Assembly: GCA_937899145.1 (NCBI GenBank)
Contig: CALBPW010000343.1
Location: 1-6,011, forward strand
DNA length: 6,011 bases
Direction: 5' to 3'
Source: an uncultured Bacteroidota bacterium
Lineage (GTDB): Bacteria; Bacteroidota; Bacteroidia; Bacteroidales; SZUA-534
Shown in pieces: positions 1 through 5,991 of the stretch (position 1 is its first letter; every line of letters begins with the position of its first letter). Position numbers and translations under genes: made by a program. The notes beneath the pieces are model-generated. The model saw only the letters and a program-made list of their open reading frames with translations, had not been told where the DNA came from and made no database searches.

Positions 1-244
1 TCATCCTCTTGCTATCCACCTCAACACCATCAATTGCCAATGTGTAAACGTACATTCCTGCACTCAACTCACTATTGCTAATGACAATGCTGCCATTTCC
101 TGTTTGGGTTAGTGGCTTGCTCAAAAGCATATTTCCGTTGAGCGAGAATACATACAAAACAGCATTTTCAGCGTTTTCAGGCAGATAATATCTGATTTCA
201 GTTTGGTTGGTGAAAGGGTTGGGGGTGTTTTGGTAGAGGAAGGC
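1..244. repeat. Left copy of duplicated T9SS sorting-domain DNA module
   Basis: This stretch aligns without gaps to 2342-2585. By eye about 21 of 244 positions differ (roughly 91% identity). The first 55 bases are identical and 13 of the differences fall between 62 and 84. Similarity stops abruptly after position 244, just upstream of the sorting domain in coding order. It is a direct repeat encoding the same sorting domain in two genes, not a transposon. The true left limit is hidden by the window edge. Confidence 0.93.
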
Positions 245-928
245 TGTGATAAAAGTGGCTGTAGCCTTATAGATAGCAGAGGCCTGCTCATATGTTTCGC
301 AATTGGTACAATTTGGGGCTTGATATAACGGACATATACAATTCACCCTTTCATCAATTGCACACCAAAGTTGCTGATTCCATTGTTCACAATTAGGCTT
401 GTTTTGAATGGGTGCAAAAAAGCCATTCAAGTCGCCAATACCCAATAAACATTTCCCTCCTGATATTGTGTTTATTACAGGTGTTTTCCAACCATTTTGC
501 TCAATAGTATCTATATCATATATTACTGCATAAGCATATTCATTTCCTTGTGAATTTGTGCTTAAAATTTGTTTGCCCGATCTCCATCCAAAATCGTAAA
601 GCAATACTTCTCTTTTAGTTTTAAAATTATAATAATATACCAAGCTATCTTCAGTCTCACGGATTGCACCAATCACATTAAAATGAATATTTTCATTTAT
701 TGAATCTGCAAAAACAGAATTATTTGAATAAATTTTAAAGTATTCTACATTGTTTATTGTTGTGTCGCCATAAAAATTGTAACGCCTTACTTTGCAAATG
801 CCATAACAATCTGTTTCTTTCTCAGTGAATGCTGTCATTCTTAAGATTTTAAAATCGTATTTTGTTTGTGCTTGTATGGCTATAAATGAAATTAACAATA
901 GCATTAATAATATGGATATTTTTTTCAT
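1..928 (-). CDS. Secreted cysteine-rich protein with T9SS type A sorting domain (3' end cut by window)
   Basis: The frame is open for 309 codons from the ATG at 926-928 to the window edge; the stop lies outside, probably only a few codons further by comparison with the paralogous tail at 2325-2585. Residues 1-20 form a signal peptide (MKK, a hydrophobic core, then IQAQ). Residues 40-175 show the GDTTIN...YFKIY, GAIRE and LLYDFGW...GIGDLNGFF pattern that I recognise from many poorly characterised Bacteroidales secreted proteins. Residues 160-210 are cysteine-rich (C160, C180, C189, C197, C199, C207, C210). Residues 228-309 are a T9SS type A C-terminal domain with the PNPF motif (236-239) and the G-M-Y-V-Y strand near 291-295. 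The family role is export across the outer membrane and attachment or release at the surface. The gene starts 5 bases after the peptidase stop, so co-translation is likely. The catalytic or binding function is unknown to me. Confidence 0.88.
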   Translation of the reverse strand, partial: MKKISILLMLLLISFIAIQAQTKYDFKILRMTAFTEKETDCYGICKVRRYNFYGDTTINNVEYFKIYSNNSVFADSINENIHFNVIGAIRETEDSLVYYYNFKTKREVLLYDFGWRSGKQILSTNSQGNEYAYAVIYDIDTIEQNGWKTPVINTISGGKCLLGIGDLNGFFAPIQNKPNCEQWNQQLWCAIDERVNCICPLYQAPNCTNCETYEQASAIYKATATFITAFLYQNTPNPFTNQTEIRYYLPENAENAVLYVFSLNGNMLLSKPLTQTGNGSIVISNSELSAGMYVYTLAIDGVEVDSKRM

Positions 929-933
929 GATTT

Positions 934-2316
934 TTATTTTATTTCAAATGTTGAACCTAATTCTACTTCAAACGGACCATTAATAGTTGCTGATTCGCTT
1001 GCTTTAATTGTTACAGAAGATTGGTTTTCTATTGTAATATTTGATATGTTGATATCACAACCTGTAATATATGCATTATTAGAAGCTATTGTTTGATTTT
1101 TGACATATATTGTTGCGCAATCATTTCCATAAAGTGTTAAATGATTTCCTAAAGATGGGGAGATAGACTCATATTGAGGATTTTCATTTTTTGAATCTTC
1201 CTTTTTTGCATATTCAAAAGCTTCCTTCATTGATATTAATCCATCATTGTTTGAGTCTGCATTTACAAGATTACCTTCAGGTGTATATCCTCGTACGGCG
1301 GATGTCCAATGATACACAAACTCATTATATAATGAGCCATCTTTTGCCCAAGAGTTTTCATTTGCCGTACAAGCCGTTGCAATAACTCTATTATTTGCTG
1401 TTAAATCAGAGATAAAACCACCACTATGGCATTGTTCCATAACAATACTAATATTTCCTGCTTTAACTTTATTTACCTCCTTGGCAAATTCAGAATCTGT
1501 AATAGTTTCACCCCATAAAAACATACATGCGTTGTCACCGGATATTTGTCCTCCATGGTCTGTTGTAAAAACAAAAAGGAAATCATTGTTTGTCAATTTT
1601 TTTGAAAGCATATCAAAAACGGCAGAAATGTTTTTTTTAGTAGCTGCATATTGAATATCATTGTCTCCATCTCCATCTAAATCCAATGGTGAAGAATCGT
1701 AATTATACCCTGTATTTCTGTCTTTCGCAGGATTTGTTCCATCAGACATTAGTACGTATATATGACTATCAAGATACCCATATTCATTAACTAATGTTGA
1801 GTATATCGCTTGACAATCATTCCAATAACGAATATGATTGTTAGATTTGGTATTTCCTCCACTAATAATTACAGCATAATTATTTGAAGCTAAAGACGAT
1901 ATTCTTTTAATTACCTCCCTATTATCAGCATTCGATTTTTTTTGTATTTTTTGTGGTATAATTTTATTTTTTGAAAGCAATATCCATTCTTCCAAATCTA
2001 TAGGAGGATTGTTCTCTTTAATAGTTTTTGAACTTTCCTGATTTAAGTCAAACCATACATATCGGCAAGGATGGCTCCAGTTTGCTGTAGGATATTCATC
2101 AATGAAGAACAAATATCCCGTTGTTGATAGAGTTATTTTATTCCCCATTATTGTCGTGATAGCACTTTGCTTTGTGTATTGGTAAACTTCTGCATTTGAA
2201 GAAATATTTTCTTGCTTTATATATTCACCAACATATTTGGGGATGCCTATATTATTGGCGGCAAACAGCATAACTTGCACTACCATTAGCCATAAAAATA
2301 ACATTATCTTTTTCAT
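934..2316 (-). CDS. Exported legumain-like (peptidase C13 family) cysteine peptidase with EF-hand-type loop
   Basis: This 460-residue protein has a signal peptide at about 1-20 (MKKIMLFLWL...FAAN). A C13/caspase-like core spans about 145-345: the first strand YAVIISGG (147-154) is followed by the WNDC helix, then IYVLMSDG (186-193). The catalytic His-Gly is in TTDHGG (H254, G255) and the nucleophile is in MEQCHSGG (C296), matching the legumain-clan HG...E-x-C-H-S-G arrangement. An acidic loop DLDGDGDND (212-220) and a canonical 12-residue EF-hand loop (D354, N356, D358, S362, E365) suggest calcium binding. The tail at about 400-460 is beta-rich and ends GSTFEIK, like the stacked-strand modules of Bacteroidota surface proteins. 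It is not a T9SS type A domain, so how it leaves the periplasm, if it does, is open. Family enzymes cut after Asn or Asp; the substrate here is unknown. The gene lies 8 bases after the S74 gene and 5 before the next, so it is probably co-transcribed with both. Confidence 0.87.
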   Translation of the reverse strand: MKKIMLFLWLMVVQVMLFAANNIGIPKYVGEYIKQENISSNAEVYQYTKQSAITTIMGNKITLSTTGYLFFIDEYPTANWSHPCRYVWFDLNQESSKTIKENNPPIDLEEWILLSKNKIIPQKIQKKSNADNREVIKRISSLASNNYAVIISGGNTKSNNHIRYWNDCQAIYSTLVNEYGYLDSHIYVLMSDGTNPAKDRNTGYNYDSSPLDLDGDGDNDIQYAATKKNISAVFDMLSKKLTNNDFLFVFTTDHGGQISGDNACMFLWGETITDSEFAKEVNKVKAGNISIVMEQCHSGGFISDLTANNRVIATACTANENSWAKDGSLYNEFVYHWTSAVRGYTPEGNLVNADSNNDGLISMKEAFEYAKKEDSKNENPQYESISPSLGNHLTLYGNDCATIYVKNQTIASNNAYITGCDINISNITIENQSSVTIKASESATINGPFEVELGSTFEIK

Positions 2317-2318
2317 AA

Positions 2319-2326
2319 CCCTTCCT
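2319..2326 (-). promoter_or_regulatory. Shine-Dalgarno-like site of the C13 peptidase gene
   Basis: On the minus strand the bases AGGAAGGG lie just before the ATG at 2314-2316, with the AGGA part 6 bases from the start. The site overlaps the stop codon (TAG, 2325-2327) of the preceding S74 gene, which suggests coupled translation. It supports the ATG chosen and is unusual in a window where the other starts have A-rich leaders without purine-GG motifs. The match could still be chance. Confidence 0.45.
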
Positions 2327-3587
2327 ATTCATTAGTCAATATCATCCTCTTGCTATCCACCTCAACACCATCAATTGCCAATGTGTAAACGTACATCCCT
2401 GCTTCGAGTTCGTTGTTGCTGATGGTTATGCTGCCATTTCCTGTTTCGGTTAGTGGCTTGCTCAAAAGCATATTTCCGTTGAGCGAAAATACATACAAAA
2501 TAGAATTTTCTGCGTTTTCTGGCAGATAATATCTGATTTCGGTTTGGTTGGTGAAAGGGTTGGGGGTGTTTTGGTAGAGGAAGGCGTTGGTGGTAATGTC
2601 TTCGTTTTCAACTTCTTCTGTTTCGTCAACAGTGTTTGGCGAAAAGGCTTTCTTTTGGTTGCCTCGTGGGTCAACAAAATACTTTTTCTTTTCTAATTCT
2701 TTGATTTTCTTGCTTTGAGCATCTATTGTCAGTTGTTGTTCTTTAAGCGCTTCAATAATTACTGGTATCAAACCAATATAATCAACATACAAATATCCTG
2801 CTGAATCTTCTTTTACCAAACTCGGAAAAACCGATTGCACCTCTTGCGCAATAAGCCCAAGGTGATTTTGGTCGGCCTCTGCACGCAATTTTTCATATTG
2901 TTGCATTTCTTCTTTTGCAATTTGTTCTTTTTCGGTTAATGCAACTTCGTTATTAATTGTATCGTTTGTTGCCGTCATTGGTGAAATAGCTTTTTTAACA
3001 TTTAGCTTTTCAAATTTTACCGGCTGGGGGGCGTTAGAAATATTATAATCGAAACTGATTCCATTCAGTTTTTTCAACGATGACATTGCATTATCAATGC
3101 CTTTAATATTTTTCTTAAATCGTTTGTCTGATGCCACAAGTGTTCCCTGAGTGTAAACAGGAACATTAAATCGGAATGCATTTTCACTTGTATTAAAATA
3201 TGCAACAACATAACTTCCTAAATTATTAACAGACGTGGTTCGGTATTCGGGTTGCCCTGTACAGGTTAGGTAAAATCCTTTTTTTCCGTGTAGCCATAGC
3301 TGGTCGGTATCGGTATTTCCAAATTCGCCAATAAATACATTCCAACCATAACTGGAGTGTCTGCCAAAATCGCCAAAGGCTAATTTTGCTCCTGCGCGCA
3401 TTGTTCCTGCATCTTTCCCAAAAACCGACATTGAAAGAGCATTGTTTAAATCGTCATCAGTGCGGTCAGTACCAATAATAACTTTTCCGTTACTATTAAC
3501 TTTGATTTGAGCGCTTGCACTCATTGCAAAGCAAAGCATTACTGCTAAAAAAATTGTTTTTTCATTTTTAAAAATATTTAGGTTCAT
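2325..3587 (-). CDS. S74 intramolecular chaperone ('tail fiber domain') protein with T9SS type A sorting domain
   Basis: This 420-residue protein has a signal peptide at about 1-26 (hydrophobic core, then SASAQ). Residues 28-150 are short beta-type segments including GWNVFIGEFG and LWLHGKKGFYL. The S74 domain begins at S153 in SDKRFKKNIKGI and continues with LKKLNGISFDYN (171-182), GLIAQEVQSVFPSLV (244-258) and VDYIGLIPVIIEALKE (268-283). A coiled-coil helix follows to about 302. S153 and K158 have the Ser-to-Lys spacing of five seen in the self-cleaving phage endosialidase chaperone. A charged insert of about 60 residues (183-241) separates the two S74 halves and is longer than in phage members. 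An acidic linker (320-333) leads to the T9SS domain (335-420; PNPF at 342-345). The family role is trimer assembly of fibrous proteins; here this probably means a surface-anchored or released fibre. No terminator or clear promoter is visible in the 30 bases after the HIT gene. Confidence 0.9.
   Translation of the reverse strand: MNLNIFKNEKTIFLAVMLCFAMSASAQIKVNSNGKVIIGTDRTDDDLNNALSMSVFGKDAGTMRAGAKLAFGDFGRHSSYGWNVFIGEFGNTDTDQLWLHGKKGFYLTCTGQPEYRTTSVNNLGSYVVAYFNTSENAFRFNVPVYTQGTLVASDKRFKKNIKGIDNAMSSLKKLNGISFDYNISNAPQPVKFEKLNVKKAISPMTATNDTINNEVALTEKEQIAKEEMQQYEKLRAEADQNHLGLIAQEVQSVFPSLVKEDSAGYLYVDYIGLIPVIIEALKEQQLTIDAQSKKIKELEKKKYFVDPRGNQKKAFSPNTVDETEEVENEDITTNAFLYQNTPNPFTNQTEIRYYLPENAENSILYVFSLNGNMLLSKPLTETGNGSITISNNELEAGMYVYTLAIDGVEVDSKRMILTNE
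2342..2585. repeat. Right copy of duplicated T9SS sorting-domain DNA module
   Basis: This is the partner of 1-244 and encodes residues of about 333-415 of the S74 protein. The long identical runs include third codon positions, so the resemblance is due to shared recent history and not only protein-level selection. Beyond 2585 (the variable linker) the two genes are unrelated. Confidence 0.93.
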
Positions 3588-3617
3588 TAAATTATTGTTT
3601 TTAAATTATTTAGTTAT

Positions 3618-4007
3618 TTAAAATTCTTTTCTGATCTTTTCGGCAATCTCCTCAAATTCTTCTTTCGTGAGTTGCAGTTTTTTGTCGAACCTGACATCAC
3701 TCTCTGCATTCATCGGAATAAGATGAACGTGCGCATGCGGAACTTCCAAACCTAACACCACAACTGCCACCTTTTTGCACGGGATTGCTTTTTTAATTGC
3801 TTTTGCAACTCGTTGCGCAAACTTATGCAAGCCGGCCAAAACATCTGGCTCAAGGTCGAAGATGTAATCAGTTTCCTGTTTTGGAATCACTAACACATGC
3901 CCCTTTTGCAACGGATTGATGTCGAGAAAGGCAAAATAATTTTCATCTTCCGCTATCTTATAGCTTGGTATTTCGCCATTTACAATTTTTGTGAATACTG
4001 TTGCCAT
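3618..4007 (-). CDS. HIT-family (histidine triad) nucleotide-binding protein, Hint/PKCI-like
   Basis: This complete 129-residue cytosolic protein is of usual length for the Hint branch. The N-terminus FTKIVNGEIPSYKIAEDE (5-22) and FLDINPLQKGHVLVIPK (27-43) are typical. The histidine triad is H91, H93, H95 in the context EVPHAHVHLIP (88-98), where the middle histidine attacks the phosphate in known family members. Such enzymes hydrolyse phosphoramidate or adenylate bonds (for example AMP-lysine-type adducts); the physiological substrate here is not known. The ATG lies 4 bases after the greA stop, and greA followed by a HIT gene is an arrangement I recall from other Bacteroidota, so the two are almost certainly one operon. 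Confidence 0.95.
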   Translation of the reverse strand: MATVFTKIVNGEIPSYKIAEDENYFAFLDINPLQKGHVLVIPKQETDYIFDLEPDVLAGLHKFAQRVAKAIKKAIPCKKVAVVVLGLEVPHAHVHLIPMNAESDVRFDKKLQLTKEEFEEIAEKIRKEF

Positions 4008-4011
4008 TGTT

Positions 4012-4491
4012 TTATGCTATTGGTCCGATTTCCAAAATCTCAAATTTCATAATGCCGTTCGGTACTTTCACCTCAGCGATATCGCCAACCTTATGTCCCA
4101 TCAATCCTTGTGCGATTGGTGTGCTAACCGATATTTTAAACTCTTTCAGGTTTGCCTCTGTTTCCGATACAATGCTGTACGTCATTGTAGCGCCGTTAGC
4201 TACGTTTTTGATTTTAACACGCGATAGTATTTGCACCTTCGAAAAATCGAGTTTCGATTCATCAATAACTCTTGAGTTGATGATTTTTGCCTCAAGCTGC
4301 GATATTTTCATCTCCAACAATCCTTGCGCTTCTTTTGCGGCATCATATTCTGCATTTTCCGACAAATCGCCTTTGTCGCGCGCTTCTGCTATTGCCTGCG
4401 ATGCTCGTGGACGCTCTACCGATTTTAGATATTCCACTTCTGCTACAAGCTTTTTCAGTCCCTCGTTTGTAATGTAGGATACTTTGTCCAT
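4012..4491 (-). CDS. greA: Transcription elongation (transcript cleavage) factor GreA
   Basis: This 159-residue protein rescues backtracked RNA polymerase by stimulating cleavage of the RNA 3' end. The N-terminal coiled coil (about 1-76) carries the acidic tip GDLSENAEYDAA (41-52), with D42 and E45 matching the Mg-positioning pair D41/E44 of E. coli GreA. The C-terminal FKBP-like domain (about 84-158) has the signature STPIAQGLMGHKVGD (123-137). The start at 4489-4491 gives the MDKVSYIT-type N-terminus and the family's usual length. An upstream in-frame ATG at 4585-4587 would add 32 residues translated through a terminator-like hairpin and is rejected. The leader is A-rich (AAAAAAAAGAAAATT before the ATG) with no Shine-Dalgarno, as is normal for Bacteroidota. 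HIT follows 4 bases downstream. Confidence 0.97.
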   Translation of the reverse strand: MDKVSYITNEGLKKLVAEVEYLKSVERPRASQAIAEARDKGDLSENAEYDAAKEAQGLLEMKISQLEAKIINSRVIDESKLDFSKVQILSRVKIKNVANGATMTYSIVSETEANLKEFKISVSTPIAQGLMGHKVGDIAEVKVPNGIMKFEILEIGPIA

Positions 4492-4520
4492 AATTTTCTT
4501 TTTTTTATTGAATTGATTAT

Positions 4521-4560
4521 AAAACAAAAAGAATTCCGCATCGCCTGCGGAACTCTTTCT
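4521..4560 (-). terminator. Rho-independent terminator-like hairpin between the 4615-5049 gene and greA
   Basis: On the minus strand the arms AAAGAGTTCCGCA (4558-4546) and TGCGGAATTCTTT (4540-4528) pair over 13 positions including one G-U wobble, with a 5-base loop GGCGA; two more pairs can form at the base. It runs into TTTTTGTTTT (4530-4521). On the plus strand the wobble becomes an A-C mismatch and no good T-tract follows, so the minus strand is the intended one. It lies 54 bases after the stop of the 4615-5049 gene and 29 before greA. It may terminate the upstream gene, act as an attenuator in the greA leader, or both. Confidence 0.85.
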
Positions 4561-4562
4561 TA

Positions 4563-4570
4563 CAAAGATA
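4563..4570 (-). promoter_or_regulatory. greA: Candidate Bacteroidota -7 box (TATCTTTG) for greA–HIT
   Basis: TATCTTTG on the minus strand fits the Bacteroidota -7 consensus TAnnTTTG exactly. A TTTG at 4588-4585 could be the -33 element, but the 14-base gap is shorter than the usual 19-21, so that element is weak or absent. The start of transcription would fall near 4557-4560, at the very base of the hairpin at 4526-4560. Assignment rests on consensus and position only. Confidence 0.5.
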
Positions 4571-4614
4571 AATATTTTTTTATTCAAACCGACTTTTTTG
4601 CCGATTTGTTGTGT

Positions 4615-5049
4615 TTATTTTTCTTTAAAGCCCACTAAAATCGATACGCAACCACTTTTCGACTCGTCAGCTGCGGCGTTTTCTGGTATGCTCACCTCAA
4701 CGGTTAAAAGTTGGGTTGAGTTAGTCGAAAAATCCCAATGGTCGGCATTTCCATGATTTTCGTTTGAGTATAACTCTTTGCCCGCCAAATCGATAAGACG
4801 GAATTTAACATCATTGAATTCATCGGCGCATACTACAATTCTATAATCTTGATTGCTATAGAATGTAAGCATCAGTTCGGCAATATCGCCTTGATTAAGC
4901 ACTGCGCTGTTCATCTGACCATTGTAAATGTATGGGTCGAGTTTTGGCTTACATACATTTTTGATGAATGTTTTGCATTGGGCTTCTGCACTTGTCTGAA
5001 GCACCATGCAAACAACTGCCACTGCTAAAATCTTGATTATCTGTTTCAT
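4615..5049 (-). CDS. Small secreted protein of unknown function with four mature cysteines
   Basis: This 144-residue protein has a signal peptide at about 1-24 (MKQIIKILAVAVV...SAEAQ). The mature part has C25, C33, C74 and C134, which could form two disulfides in the periplasm or outside. Recognisable runs are CKTFIKNVCKPKLDPYIYNG (25-44), FYSNQDYRIVVC (63-74), NADHWDF (101-107) and SGCVSILVGFKEK at the end. They look like a compact beta-sandwich, and similar hypothetical proteins seem familiar from Bacteroidales genomes, though I cannot name a domain. There is no lipobox, sorting domain or catalytic motif. The start codon is followed by a typical signal sequence and preceded by an A-rich leader. 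It lies 27 bases behind the lipoprotein gene with no terminator between, so the two are likely co-transcribed and may share a job in the cell envelope. Confidence 0.85.
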   Translation of the reverse strand: MKQIIKILAVAVVCMVLQTSAEAQCKTFIKNVCKPKLDPYIYNGQMNSAVLNQGDIAELMLTFYSNQDYRIVVCADEFNDVKFRLIDLAGKELYSNENHGNADHWDFSTNSTQLLTVEVSIPENAAADESKSGCVSILVGFKEK

Positions 5050-5076
5050 ATTGTTTTTTTATTTCTTGTTTTATTA

Positions 5077-5961
5077 TTAAACTATTTTTTTTCTTATTTG
5101 TTTCACTATGTCAGCAATTCGGCGCATTTGCTCGGCTGTTATTTTAACTGTTGCTGGCGCGTCAATTGTGGTTGTTTTTTTGTCTTGATCGGTAACTACA
5201 ACCGATTTGTCGTAAACAACTTCAATTTGCTCATATTCCGCCTGCAATCTACTAAAATCTTCTATCAATACTGAAATTTCCGGATTTTCTTTATAAAGAT
5301 TGAGCAAACTTAGCAATGTTCCAACTGTATATTTTTGATCAACAACACTTTGAATCATATCGCCTTTTGTATTTGCGCGTGTTGCAAGTGTTGTCGCGTA
5401 GTGCATTCCTTCAACCCATGCGCCAATCAATATTAGCGATGCTGTCAAATCGCGCTCGGTTTCTTTCAGATAACTGTCGGCTTTTGCGTAAGTGTCTGAT
5501 ATTATGTAAAATATTGTGTCCCTGTTTTCAAGGCCTTGCTCAACGCGATTTATCGTTTCTGAGCCTTCCTCTTCTGGAATTTGAAGTTTTTCAGTAAGTT
5601 TCCTTATTACTGATAGATAGCTTATTGCTTCTTGCAGTTGGTCGTAAATTCTACAATAGCATAAGTCAGCACCATAAACCCCGAAATTTAATGCTAACGA
5701 ACTTGATGTGTTGTAATTATCAAGATTATCTGTTGAATTGAGCAATTCAGGATCAAATTCTTCTTCTGTTTTAAGCAATGTTTGAGTGATTTCAACTGGT
5801 GATGGCAGGTTGAAAAATATTCTTTTAACTGATGTTGTGCACATACTACTATCTACTGCAAGCGACTCGGCAAGTTGTTGTTGTTTTTGCTTTCTGTCGC
5901 TCGAACATGCTGATATCAAACTAATTAACAATACAGCAGTTATTATACGATTTATTTTCAT
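5077..5961 (-). CDS. Lipoprotein of unknown function, mostly alpha-helical
   Basis: This 294-residue protein has a lipoprotein signal peptide: positive start MKINR, hydrophobic stretch 6-18, and lipobox ISAC with the lipidated C19, followed by SSDRKQKQQQ. The residues after C19 lack an obvious acidic run of the kind tied to surface export in some Bacteroidota, so periplasmic location is as likely as surface. The body is predicted largely helical (about 100-245; for example YDQLQEAISYLSVIRKL and PEISVLIEDFSRLQAEYEQI). A TTTTID segment (268-273) precedes the final helix ITAEQMRRIADIVKQIRKKI. C101 and C103 (DLCYC) are the only cysteines in the middle of the chain; C41 is near the lipid anchor. 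I recognise no named domain. It is the first gene of the pair with 4615-5049. No promoter is visible in the 50 bases upstream, so the true promoter may lie beyond the window. Confidence 0.87.
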   Translation of the reverse strand: MKINRIITAVLLISLISACSSDRKQKQQQLAESLAVDSSMCTTSVKRIFFNLPSPVEITQTLLKTEEEFDPELLNSTDNLDNYNTSSSLALNFGVYGADLCYCRIYDQLQEAISYLSVIRKLTEKLQIPEEEGSETINRVEQGLENRDTIFYIISDTYAKADSYLKETERDLTASLILIGAWVEGMHYATTLATRANTKGDMIQSVVDQKYTVGTLLSLLNLYKENPEISVLIEDFSRLQAEYEQIEVVYDKSVVVTDQDKKTTTIDAPATVKITAEQMRRIADIVKQIRKKIV

Positions 5962-5991
5962 TTTGCTTGTTTTTTTAGTTTTTGCTTTTCT

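Noticed and set aside
1191..1385. Plus-strand 64-codon open frame within the C13 peptidase region
   Set aside because: It is a shadow of the peptidase gene, whose motifs are intact in the other frame.
1631..1943. Two 8-base A runs in the coding strand of the peptidase gene (1631-1638 and 1936-1943) as phase-variation tracts
   Set aside because: Runs of this length are common in AT-rich coding DNA with Lys codons, and the frame is intact. There is no evidence of slippage.
1..2585. Direct repeat interpreted as an insertion sequence or attachment sites
   Set aside because: The repeat is coding DNA for a protein domain in frame in both genes, with no terminal inverted repeats, transposase or integrase.
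2462..2677. Minus-strand 71-codon frame inside the S74 gene
   Set aside because: It is a frameshifted reading of the linker and sorting domain, rich in Thr/Lys/Pro, with no independent support.
2325..3587. Prophage remnant, suggested by the 'tail fiber' domain
   Set aside because: The S74 domain occurs in many cellular surface proteins. Here it has a signal peptide and a T9SS tail, and no other phage genes are nearby.
4001..4477. 158-codon open frame on the plus strand opposite greA, and a shorter one at 3991-4227
   Set aside because: They are antisense to a clearly recognised gene, have no domain resemblance, and their composition follows from greA codon use on the other strand.
4492..4587. 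Longer greA reading frame starting at 4587 with 32 extra residues
   Set aside because: The extra part is translated through the hairpin and U-tract and has no family resemblance. The start at 4491 gives the normal GreA N-terminus and length.
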